Assembly: GCA_029948255.1 (NCBI GenBank)
Contig: JALIZF010001821.1
Location: forward strand, 620,001-684,000
Length of the DNA: 64,000 nucleotides
Origin: Telmatactis stephensoni
Taxonomy: Eukaryota; Cnidaria; Anthozoa; Actiniaria; Isophelliidae
Direction of reading: 5' to 3'
Shown here: one piece after another, positions 43,351 through 54,350 of the stretch
Layout: every line of letters starts with the position of its first letter
How positions within the stretch are numbered: the stretch's first letter is position 1
Made by a program: the position numbers and the translations under genes
The notes under the pieces: model-generated
What the model was told of the DNA's origin: nothing
Database searches by the model: none
Seen by the model: only the letters and a program-made list of their open reading frames with translations

Positions 43351-45379
43351 ATTTATTTATTGTGTATACTGTATACTCGGCTATAAATAGTGGTAGTGGC
43401 CATCTCGAAAGCCTCGCGCTCCTATGGCCACTACGCACCTTCTTTTACTTATTTTTATACCTATCTATCTTATTTATTTTCCTTCAGTTCCTTATATTAT
43501 GTATTTAGAATGTAAAATAGTGCTCAATAAACCTGAACCTGAACCTTCCTGAAGCCGTTGCTGTCACATGCAGATGGCATGTCCATCCTACACCAATAAT
43601 GAATTAATTTTAGAACACAACATACTTGAATCACAAGCAAGTTTCACTCATATAAAATATCCTGATATTGTGTAGTTCCACAAAATATCCATACCCCCAC
43701 GGGGGGTATTTTTTTTCGGACCCCCCTACCCCTCTGGAAATTCCATTTTTGGGTGTCTGTGGGTAACCCCCCACCCCTCTGGAATTTCCGTTGAGTAGAC
43801 CAGGGTCCCCCCACCCCCATCTGGAAATTGTATTTTCTCTAAAAGACTGCCAATGTTAGAAATATCATAAATAATAGTTAGGCGTTCAAAAAGACAGTAC
43901 ATAGTAGTTGCATGTAAAACAACAGCATCAGAAAGCAGTTTTTGTGTTAAATTTCAATCTCGACAAGCATTGGATCAAAGATACTGGTTCTATGCCATTT
44001 TAGCAAGCTTATCCTCTTCAATTCCCATTTTTCAATCAAATTTGTGCGATAAACTTAGCTTTTTTCTGTGAAACAGTGATGGCTCGTGCGTTTATCTCAA
44101 TGACTATGACCAGGATTTCATTTCCTGGCCCTTTGACCCCCCCCTCCCCCCCCCCCTCGGAAATTCCAATCCCCCCGTGGGGGAGGTATGGATATTTTCT
44201 GGAACTACACATTGAATCTTCCTGAAGCAGTTGCTGTCACATGCAGATTGGGGGGGGGGGGGGGGGGGTAGCAGGCCTTAAAACAGGCGGTTTTACTGTA
44301 AAAAATGCGAGCAAACAACAAAAAATCGACAAGCACGAAAAGAAAGCTGCTACCCCCCCAATAAATTTTCTAATAGTCCGTCCCTTATACTCCGGATGCA
44401 GTGGAGGATTTCGAAATCCTATTTAGATATAGTAGTCCACTCTTTAAAAATTCATAAATAGAGGATATATACATGGCCGCTTGGAGATAAGAATTTTATC
44501 TTAATTCGCTGCGCTCACTCGTGAGATATCTCCGCGTGCCCATGTATATATCCTCTATTTATGAATTTTTAAAGAGTGGACTACTATATATAAATTAACC
44601 ATTATCCTGCGAGATTGCGCAGAATATTGTCTGATAGTTAGCCGACGAGGGGCGAAGCCCCGTGTTGGCTAAAATCAGACAATATTTTGCAAAATCGAGC
44701 AGGATAGTGGTTTTATTATTAACCACATCGATAGCACAAAAAATGCCGCAAAAATGCTTCAAATTTAATTGTATTTGCGTTTGCAACTAAATGTTTTTCT
44801 ACGAGCTACGGCTATCGCAGGATAGCTGTCATGTGCAGACGGGCTTCCTTTGACCATATTTGGGCAGTATCGATGTGGTGAATAATAACCTCAGATGTCA
44901 TTACTTCATTATTTTGCGTGTATGTTTACGTTAAATTAAAAGCACTCTTACAACTAAGGGCCCTTTTACATGAGATAGGGTGCCAACAAGGGGGTAGAGT
45001 TGCACGCGAACAAAAATATCTCAGGTTTACATGAAAATAACTAACCATTGTTCTGCAATGTCTCCTCCGCAATGTCTCCTCCATTGTTTTGCATTGTACT
45101 GCAATGTCTATGCACAAATATACAAGAATCGTGGCTAAACATGGCTCAAAACGTGAAATACTAGTTTTCAAAATCCGAGTCATCCCTACCCCCCTGAGGC
45201 ACCCTCCATCCATGTGGGCAGGCCCTAAATCTCGTACAGGGCAAACAACAAACGAGAAAGACCTCCGTACATGTTACTAGTTGAGGAGGGCATCAAGAAA
45301 CAAACATCAAGTTGTACACAATTCGCTCCGAATAAAAATCTCTTTAGAACTCTTGTTTACTTAGTTATAGTACTAGTAT

Positions 45380-45650
45380 AACCATGGCCATCGGTACGGA
45401 ATGACCGTGGCTATAGACCCTCCAGATATGACTCACCATAACTGCACCCATCGGCACAGAGTGACCGTGGTTATATACCCTCCAGATATGACCCACCATA
45501 ATCACGGCCATCGGTACGGAGTGACCGTGGTTAAAGACCCTCAACATATGACCCACCATAACCACAGTAATCGGTACAGAGTGACCGTGGTTATAGACCC
45601 TCCAGATATGACGCACCATAGCCACGGCCATCGCTACGGAGTGTAATCAC
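45380..45650 (+). repeat. 60-bp satellite array in right arm
   Basis: About 4.5 units, mirror of 5280-5576, ending at the CACTCAAGGGTTTGGTAAG border (45645-45665). Confidence 0.9.
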
Positions 45651-46368
45651 TCAAGGGTTTGGTAAGGAAATGATAGGCAAGCACAATAGAACGAAGGTCC
45701 CAGAGGGAAAAATAGACTGATAATTGAATCTTCCTGAAGCATGTAGATGGCATGTCCATCCTACATATCCAATGGCGGATCCAAAAATGATTGGGAATAC
45801 ATGTTTTGTTCTGTTCTTTAAAGAACATCCCCAATTTACAGAAAAATACTACTAATCATACAGAAAAAAACTATTGGCCTGTATGCAGATGGCATGTCCA
45901 TCCTACATATCAAGCCAATAATGGAGGACATGTCGCTCTTGTTTGTAGAAGTTGCTCCGCCTTAGAGAAAAGAAAAAAGAGTCATCAGACAGTGCCAAGG
46001 CCCATTGAATCCACAAGAAATTTTCTTGTAATGACCAGGTTTCATACTGTTTCTATGCCTCAACTTGTCAGCTTCAGTTCTGCTCCTAGGCTTTGAGGAC
46101 CCCCTTTTCTTACTTTTTTGTTTTTCAGGCCCCCCCTTTTTCCCCTGAATTTTTTTCAGGGCTTCCAGTTCCTCCTCCAACCCCCCCCCCCCCCCCCCCC
46201 CCCCTCCGACTTAAATAATGACTGGTCCCTTAGGGTTTGTTTACTCTAAGAGCTACAACTAAAATGTCCCATGCGAGCCTTCTAAAGGTAAGTTCAAAAG
46301 TGCGAACCAAAAAATCTTTGTTTTGTAACTACAGGGCTGCAAATGACTGACAATTTTCTATATTTTCA

Positions 46369-46592
46369 AATTTCGATTTTATTTCGTGTCTTTCGTAACG
46401 CTGTATTAAATAGCTTTTTGGTAAAATGATTGTACATCGCTAATTATCGTTAGAACACTCCTAGTCCAGTCAATCTACGGATATACCTCCCACTAATTGC
46501 AACAGAAGGTTTCTCTGCGTAAAATTGTCAGAACGAACGAGCTAAACAACATACTAAAAGTCCTACAAAATCCTATGAGCGGATTTCCTTCT
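46369..46592 (-). repeat. 224-bp inverted repeat bounding a 6.7-kb segment, right
   Basis: Reverse complement of 39854-40077, ending GGATTTCCTTCT. No target duplication is visible outside the two ends. Confidence 0.9.
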
Positions 46593-47234
46593 ACCTAAAT
46601 TACCTAGATTACCTAAATTACTTTGTTGAACTTGAACGTTATGCATTGTGCGATGTGTTTACATACAACAAAGGGAATGAAAGCAGCCGATTGTTAGCGC
46701 ATTGGTTAAGACGTTTTACGGTAGGGGATTCTTTATCTTTCTCATGAATGAAAAACAGTGCCTAATTACTTTGAACTTGAACGTTATGCATGTCCCATGT
46801 GATTACATACAAAGGGAATGAAAGCAGCCCATTGTTAGCGCATTGTTTTAGCAGTCGTACAGAGCACATACCTATGTTCTAAAGGATGCCTGCGTCATCA
46901 AGCATATGCGCAGAACCTAGTATCTAAAGCAATTCACTCAGCCGCACTCCCACATGGAGCTAAGCTAAGCAATTATCAAGGTCCGCAAGCTCATCAATAG
47001 CTCAGTTTTCGTTTCCAGAGAAGGTAACCTGTTACAGGTTTAGCCTGTGGGAACGGCCCTATACAGTCTTTCTTTGAACAAGGCTTCAAGGATTGATCTG
47101 CAGCACGGGGCACGGGCCAACGCCCTCTGAAGTTTATCTTTGGACTACTAGTCTTTTTTTGACTTAGAAGTCTTCAAAGATAAACTTTAGTAGGGATCGG
47201 GCTAAGGTGTTGCTCATTATAGATTCTCCGGGCA
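46593..47234. other. Spacer with short direct duplication
   Basis: TTGAACTTGAACGTTATGCA occurs at about 46625 and again near 46770, each followed by AAAGGGAATGAAAGCAGCC. This is a local duplication of about 150 bp. No gene is seen. Confidence 0.5.
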
Positions 47235-47319
47235 ATATCAGAGCTCATTACGGAATCATCGGGAAATATCAAGAATATTTTAAGATATTTCCCGATTAAT
47301 CCTTAATGAGCTCTGATAT
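47235..47319. mobile_element. Fold-back abutting satellite block E
   Basis: ATATCAGAGCTCATTA is mirrored by TAATGAGCTCTGATAT at 47319, with ATCGGGAAATATC / GATATTTCCCGAT continuing the stem. The satellite starts on the next base. Confidence 0.75.
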
Positions 47320-50300
47320 ACGAGTTTCTAGCGTGAACTCATGGACAGGATTAGTTCAAAACACCTCCAAATTCAATCCAGGAAGGTTCTCCGGTTCTGC
47401 ACGACTTTCTAGTGTGAACTATAGGATTAGTTCAAAACACCCCCAAATTCAATCAAGACATCTTCCCTGACTTTCCAGGAAGGTTCTCCGGTTCTGCACG
47501 AGTTTCTAGCGTGAACTCATGGATAGGATTAGTTCAAAACACCCCCAAATTCAATCAAAACATCTTCCCTGACTTTCCACGAAGTTCCTCCGGTTCTGCA
47601 CGAGTTTCTAGTGTGAACGCATGGATAGGATTAGTTCAAAACAACCCTAAATTACATACAAAGTGGCAGCCCCAGCAGTTGCGGGATCCCTGTGAAATAT
47701 TCAATCAAAACATCTTCCCTGACTTTCCAGGAAGGTTCCTCCGGTTCTGCACGAGTTTCTAGTGTGAACTTATGGATAGGATTAGTTCAAAACACCCCCA
47801 AATTCAATCAAGACATCTTCCCTGACTTTCCAGGAAGGTTCCTCCGGTTCTGCACAAGTTTCTAGTGTGAACTCATGGATAGGATTAGTTCAAAACACCC
47901 CCAAATTCAATCAAGACATCTTCCCTGACTTTCCAGGAAGGTTCTCCGGTTCTGCACGAGTTTCTAGCGTGAACTCATGGATAGGATTAGTTCAAAACAC
48001 CCCAAATTCAATCAAAAAGTCTTCCCTGACTTTCCAGGAAGGTTCCTCCGGTTCTGCACGAGTTTCTAGTGTGAACGCATGGAATGTGAACTCATGGATA
48101 GGATTAGTTCAAAACACCCCCAAATTCAATCAAAACATCTTCCCTGACTTTCCAGGAAGGTTCCTCCGGTTCTGCACGAGTTTCTAGTGTAAACTCATGG
48201 ATAGGATTAGTTCAAAACACCCCCATATTCAATCAAAACATCTTCCCTGACTTTCCAGGAAGTTCCTCCGGTTCTGTACGAGTTTCTAGCGTGAACTCGT
48301 GGATAGGATTAGTTCAAAACACCCCCAAATTCAATCAAGACATCTTCCCTAACTTTCAAAGAAGGTTCTCCTGTTCCGCACGAGTTTCTAGTGTGAACTC
48401 ATGGATAGGATTAGTTCAAAACACCCCCCAATCAATGTCAATCAAGACATCTTCCCTGACTTTCCAGGAAGGTTCTCCGGTTCTGCACGAGTTTCTAGCG
48501 TGAACTCATGGATAGGATTAGTTCAAAACAAACCCAAATTCAATCAAAACATCGTCCCTGACTTTCCAGGAAGTTTTTCCGGTTCTGCACGAGTTTCTAG
48601 TGTGAACTCATGGATAGGATTAGTTCAAAACACCCCCATATTCAATCAAAACAAATTCCCTGTCTTTCCAAAAAGGTTCTCCGGTTATGCACGACTTTCT
48701 AGTGTGAACTCATGGATAGGATTAGTTCAAAACACCCCCATATTCAATCAAAACATCTTCCCTGACTTTCCAGGAAGGTTCCTCCGGTTCTGCACGAGTT
48801 TCTAGTGTAAACTCATGGATAGGATTAGTTCAAAACACCCCCAAATTCAATCAAGACATCTTCCCTGACTTTCCAGGAAGGTTCTCCGGTACTGCACGAG
48901 TTTCTAGCGTGAACTCATGGATAGGATTAGTTCAAAACACCCCCAAATTCAATCAAATCATCGTCCCTGACTTTCCAGGAAGTTCCTCCGGTTCTGCACA
49001 AGTTTCTAGTGTGAACTTATGGATAGGATTAGTTCAAAACACCCCCAAATTCAATCAAGACATCTTCCCTGACTTTCCAGGAAGGTTCTCCGGTTCTGCA
49101 CGAGTTTTCTAGCGTGAACTCATGGATAGGATTAGTTCAAAACACCCCCAAACTCAATCAAGACATCTTCCCTGACTTTCCAGGAAGGTTCTCCGGTTCC
49201 GCACGAGTTTCTAGTGTGAACTCATGGATAGGATTAGTTCAAAACACCCCCAAATTCAATCAAAACATCTTCCCTGACTTTCCAGGAAGTTCCTCCGGTT
49301 CTGCACGAGTTTCTAGTGTGAACTCATGGATAGGATTAGTTCAAAACACCCCCATATTCAATCAAAACATATTCCCTGTCTTTCCAAGAAGGTTCTCCGG
49401 TTCTGCACGACTTTCTAGTGTGAAATCATGGATAGGATTAGTTCAAAACACCCCCATATTCAATCAAAACATCTTCCCTGACTTTCCAGGAAGGTTCCTC
49501 CGATTCTGCACGAGTTTCTAGTGTAAACTCATGGATAGGATTAGTTCAAAACACCCCCAAATTCATTCAAATCATCGTCCCTGACTTTCCAGGAAGTTCC
49601 TCCGGTTCTGTACAAGTTTCTAGTGTGAACTCATGGATAGGATTAGTTAAAAACAACCCTAAATTACATACAAAGTGGCAGCCCCAGCAGTTGCGGGATC
49701 CCTGTGTAATATTCAATCAAGACATCTTCCCTGACTTTCCAGGAAGGTTCTCCGGTTCTGCACGAGTTTCTAGCGTGAACTCATGGATAGGATTAGTTCA
49801 AAACACCCCCATATTCAATCAAAACATCTTCCCTGTCTTTCCAAGAAGGTTCTCCGGTTCTGCACGACTTTCTAGTGTGAACGCATGGATAGTATTAGTT
49901 CAAAACACACCCAAATTCAATCAAGACATCTTCCCTGACTTTCCAGGAAGGTTCCTCCGGTTCCACACGAGTTTCTAGTGTGAACTCATGGATAGGATTA
50001 GTTCAAAACACCCCCATATGCAATCAAAACATCTTCCCTGACTTTCCAGGAAGTTCCTCCGGTTCTGCACGAGTTTCTAGTGTGAACTCATGGATAGGAT
50101 TAGTTCAAAACACCCCCATATTCAATCAAAACATCTTCCCTGTCTTTCCAAGAAGGTTCTCCGGTTCTGCACGACTTTCTAGTGTGAAATCATGGATAGG
50201 ATTAGTTCAAAACACCCCCATATTCAATCAAAACATCTTCCCTGTCTTTCCAAGAAGGTTCTCCGGTTCTGCACGACTTTCTAGTGTGAAATCATGGATA

Positions 50301-50676
50301 GGATTAGTTCAAAACACCCCCAAATTCAATCAAAACATCTTCCCTGACTTTCCAGGAAGGTTCCTCCGGTTGTGCACGAGTTTCTAGTGTAAACTCATGG
50401 ATAGGATTAGTTCAAAACACCCCCAAATTCAATCAAGACATCTTCCCTGACTTTCCAGGAAAGTTCTCCGGTTCTGCACGAGTTTCTAGCGTGAACTCAT
50501 GGATAGGATTAGTTCAAAACACCCCCAAACTCAATCAAAACATCTTCCCTGACTTTCCAGGAAGTTCCTCCGGTTCTGCACGAGTTTCTAGTGTGAACTC
50601 ATGGATAGGATTAGTTCAAAACACCCCCATATGCAATCAAAACATCTTCCCTGACTTTCCAGGAAGTTCCTCCGAT
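47320..50676 (+). repeat. 102-bp satellite, block E (plus)
   Basis: About 33 units in the opposite direction to blocks A and B. It has the same three length classes, with 150-bp units near 47650 and 49660. It ends at TTCCTCCG (50676), after which unique DNA starts. Confidence 0.95.
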
Positions 50677-51017
50677 TTTCACATTCGAGTATATCGAACA
50701 GCTCGACCAAATTGGAGATGCGATGAAAATTACTGAGAGTAGTTCAATACAGAATGTGGCAATGAATAAAAAATCATTTATTCAAATCTATTGCGGGCAA
50801 TTTCGCCTAACAACCGACACGTACAATCAATCTTCGCGGAGTGCAGACCCGTGTACGTACATGTAACTTACATGTAGAGCACGAGGTAATGTTAAAAACT
50901 TGTATTACCCAGCTTATAGATCGTGTGCCTAAAAATTGTTGCTTGTACACAAATCTAAAACAGTTACATTACGTTCAAAGCCTCCCGAGTGCTATACTGG
51001 CCGCCGAAAATTATTAT
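50677..51017. other. Unique stretch after block E
   Basis: No gene or repeat recognised. Confidence 0.4.
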
Positions 51018-51156
51018 AGAGTATGAGAGGGAACACCGTACGGCCTATGATACGATACGGTTACAGCAAGAATTTTGAATGTTTTTATAGAAACTATGAT
51101 ACTGGTACAGTTACGATACGGTACGGTAAGTTTCCCACTCATACGAAAACGACTCT
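51018..51156. mobile_element. MITE with AGAGT ends
   Basis: AGAGTATGAGAGGGAA faces TTTCCCACTCATACGAAAAC plus GACTCT. The interior carries TACGATACGGT words. It is a relative of 14224-14370. Confidence 0.6.
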
Positions 51157-51245
51157 AACGCAAGTTAGCACCGTATCGTATTATCAAGAATAGACCGGAA
51201 GTAAAGTTTAATCACAGACCGGAAGTTTACAGGAAAGTGAGTGTT

Positions 51246-51395
51246 ATAGAGTGACACAATAGCTTACTACTTAATGTATGGCACCATTCTAGTTAGACAA
51301 TAGATAGATTGAATAGGTGTTGTCATACACGAAGTAGTAACCTGACTCATTTGCATATTCGACCCGTCACAATAACTCGTGGATTTTCAAACAGC
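51246..51395. mobile_element. MITE related to the 42190-42310 sequence
   Basis: TAGCTTACTACTTAATGTATGG and the inverse CATACACGAAGTAGTAACCT surround TAGACAATAGATAGATTGA. The order and words match the inverted sequence in the 1.2-kb insertion, and the element is likewise followed by AACTCGTGGATT. Confidence 0.65.
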
Positions 51396-51848
51396 CATTT
51401 TACCACTGTTCATGCCGGCTTTTTCGACCGATAATATTGTTAAATTTTATAGTTCGAGCTTGCTCCTACTTTACACAGTGTACAATATTTTGTGATAAAA
51501 CAATTTGCAGAGTTTGGTCGATAAAATGTTATTTTTCTCCGCTAAAAGTATACTTTCTTTGTCTAGTACATAGCCCTGTCACGTGACTCTCTTGCATACC
51601 ATGGCTCGGTCTGGACTGGGAACTATGTATTCCCGTGTCAATATGGCGGACGTTTTGCACTCAATGCGGGAAGCAGAAAGGACGAGTTCAAACAGTTAGC
51701 GTTGATAAAATTAAATCAAGATGTGACACTGAAACTAGATGGGAGTGTGACGATCGAGTGGACACTGGTGAAGACTACATGACAAATTTTCCGGATGCCA
51801 ATTCATGTTACGGTCACGCCAAATGATTCCCGGTCGAACACACTACAC
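51396..51848 (+). other. Spacer with weak coding look
   Basis: Two overlapping plus-strand frames lie here: one from the ATG at 51600 (33 codons) and one open through DEFKQLALIKLNQ to a stop at 51780. Neither is supported by a known domain or by splice sites. Confidence 0.25.
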
Positions 51849-52895
51849 GCTGGGGCCAACCACCCCCCCAAATGGCTCATCACAGGGTGACAAAAATATA
51901 TATTTCCTTATATTTTTTGACCGAAAAGGAGTTTCTGGACTAAACTTTGGCTATTGCGAGACACTGTACGCCGCAACATTTTGATTGACGTTTGACAGAA
52001 AATGTCGATATTATGACGTCACCAGAAATGTTGCAACTTTTTGATGATGTTACAAACAAGGATTAATCTACATTTATGTGAGCAAAATGAAAGACTAGAT
52101 AACGAGGAGATGTATGCCGAAAACAGATTGTTGATAGCATAAATATGTGAGAAGATATAATTTTTAAAATTTTAGTTGCTTTTGATGACGTCATAAAATT
52201 GAGGAATTTCAAAATTAATTATTTTTGTATATTTCTATCGTTGTATCAAGACCAAATACAATTTACATATGTAGTACTTGTCTAGCACGAAAAGATGCGA
52301 CACACATTTGGGAACAACTTTCTCTTATTGTCTGTTTTAAACAAAAAGTTAAAATCTTGTGACGTCATCATATGACGTCATGACGAAACTTTCCTTAATA
52401 TCTCCACATTGAGAACGAAAATCATACGATTTTAGAAAACATTTAGTATAGTATTTTAAGGCAAAAATAGACTGATTTAAATCATTACAGAAAAAATTTT
52501 ACCAAGAGGTTTGTTTTCCTAAATCTTCCTAAAGAAATTGGGTGAGGGGGGAGGGGTGGTTTGTCCATTATTGAATTTCTCATAACTCATCAAATATTGA
52601 TGCTATCGTAAAACGGTTTTCAGATTTGAACTCGTCTGGACGGTACCTTTCAAACTGATCACTTAGAAAAATTGAATTCATAATTTGAAAAATTGTTAAA
52701 AAATTGCAACATTGATAATGACGTCATAGTATCAACTTTGTGTCATCAAAATACCAAGAAAAAATTTTCCAGAATGGTTTTATTTCATTGAAAAAGTTTC
52801 ATCAAAATACATCTAATGCTTAGAAAGTTATCAGAAAATGATTCTTAAATGAATCATTTCGGGGGGGGGGGGGGGGGGGGGTGGTTGGCCCCGGC
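51849..52895. mobile_element. 1.05-kb element, GCTGGGGCCAACCACC ends with poly-C/poly-G
   Basis: GCTGGGGCCAACCACCCCCC at 51849 is mirrored by a long G run (52861-52881) plus TGGTTGGCCCCGGC at 52895. The interior is AT-rich with several GACGTCA words and no transposase. Confidence 0.65.
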
Positions 52896-53289
52896 AAGCT
52901 AGTATGCTGGATCGCCGTTTACAAAGAAATAACTGGAAATGACTATTTAATTGAGAAGATGGCTTCTACCCTACAAGCAAGAAAATAATTTGCACCATAT
53001 GCACACAAATTTAGATAAATGGTTGTAATACTATATTCCTTTTGTTTAATGTAGGTTTTGAATTTCGGGGGAAGACCCGGGACAGGTTTTGAATTTTGAA
53101 TTCAAGACCTGCATCAAGTTTTTTACCAAGTTGCTAGTCATGCCATACGCACATTACACACATTTGAGAAGTTTTACCTTCAATGCACTGCATTTGAGAT
53201 TTTAGACACACACTAGAAGTCAGAAAGTCTTAAAATTTAAGGAATTGACTATTCTGATCTTAAAAAAATCGCAAATGATATCTTACATA
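52896..53289. other. Unique AT-rich stretch
   Basis: No gene or clear repeat seen, apart from a short GGTTTTGAATTT repeat near 53055 and 53085. Confidence 0.4.
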
Positions 53290-53362
53290 TCGACCCTACC
53301 GAGCCTCGAACCCTCAACCCGTTGAATCTTAGTCCATTCACTTACCACTATGCTATCCGGTA
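53290..53362 (-). mobile_element. tRNA-like SINE fragment
   Basis: On the minus strand TAGCATAGTGGTAAG resembles box A (53341-53355) and GGGTTCGAGGCTC resembles box B (53301-53313). The flanks do not give a tRNA acceptor stem. A TATTG-repeat tail of another retroposon lies at about 53458-53475 on the plus strand. Confidence 0.45.
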
Positions 53363-54057
53363 AATCGTCGACCATGATGGAATATTAAGAAGCTTTATCT
53401 CAACACACATTTTGTAAATTAGTATTCAAAATCCCCTCTGGGAATTACTAATAAACGTATTGTATTGTATTGCATTTTAGCTATTGTTCGACGTTAATCT
53501 AATGCAAATATAAATCACTCGATATAACTCAGATTTGATACTATAACTCAAATCCGATGATTTGAGTTCTTATTTCCAGACTTTTTGCATTGAAACAATA
53601 AAAATAGGGTTTGGTTAGTTTTTAAACCACTTCAAACGCGCGGGCTCGGATTTGCATTGAAATTCAAGACCTCAGGCCCCTCGCCCTAGCGTTTGAACCT
53701 TTATTTAAACACTCGCAAAAAGACAAAAAGTTCCCAGCCCTAGTGGGCGAAGAACGATTTTGTCCTTCTCAATGGAGACAAAAAATTGACTTACCATACC
53801 GGACGCAGTGGTTTTTGATTCTTCACGTGAAACCAAAATATTACTAACCCGAAGTTAAGAAAGATCTGTTTATAATTTTCGACTTCAAAATATATTTTAT
53901 GTCGTTTTTACCACTGATGAAAGGGACTGAAGCTAGCTCTTACAAGAACTGAATACTGAGTCAACCTGAGAGGTCTTGAAAGGCGAGTAAATCTATTAAA
54001 TTTGTAAATTGATGTTATGTTTTTAAAGCCTAGGGGTACTTAGAATCTACAATAGAC
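53363..54057. other. Repeat-derived spacer
   Basis: Contains GTATTGTATTGTATTG at 53458, the typical tail of a non-LTR retroposon or SINE. Otherwise nothing is recognised. Confidence 0.4.
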
Positions 54058-54215
54058 TAGAGTGATTTTCACCGGACTGTGAAATAGTTACTAAGCTAAT
54101 AGACACTAATAGACTCTGCACCCATTGTTTTCTTTTGTTGCAATTTACAACTATTAGACACTATTAAACACTGACTATTAGTAATTGTTTCACAGTCCGG
54201 TGAAAATCACTCTAT
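54058..54215. mobile_element. Fold-back MITE, TAGAGTGATTTTCACCGG ends
   Basis: TAGAGTGATTTTCACCGGAC and its complement, about 35 bp per arm, enclose a central part with TAATAGACACTA repeats. Confidence 0.85.
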
Positions 54216-54350
54216 TAGAATCTACACTAGACTACTAGAATCTAGCTAGATGTCGATGTAGGGACGATGACATAATAGTCTAGTGTAGATTCTAGTAGTC
54301 TAGCCTCTAGTGTAGATTCTAGTAGTCTAGCTAGTGTAGATTATCATAAT
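54216..54350. repeat. CTAGTGTAGATTCTAGTAGT repeats
   Basis: Tandem and inverted short copies of TAGTGTAGATTCTAGTAGTC directly beside the preceding MITE. Confidence 0.85.

Larger units (their letters stand above)
41327..46292. repeat. Right arm of the large inverted duplication
   Basis: Reverse complement of 4635-8943. It is longer because of a 1,208-bp insertion (42143-43350), and it lacks the extra inverted satellite and GAACCA minisatellite of the left arm. It lies inside the segment bounded by the 224-bp inverted repeats. Confidence 0.9.

Noticed and set aside
51600..51826. Small gene starting at 51600 or 51635
   Set aside because: Competing frames overlap, with no clear splice sites or domain. 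Kept only as a note in the spacer entry.
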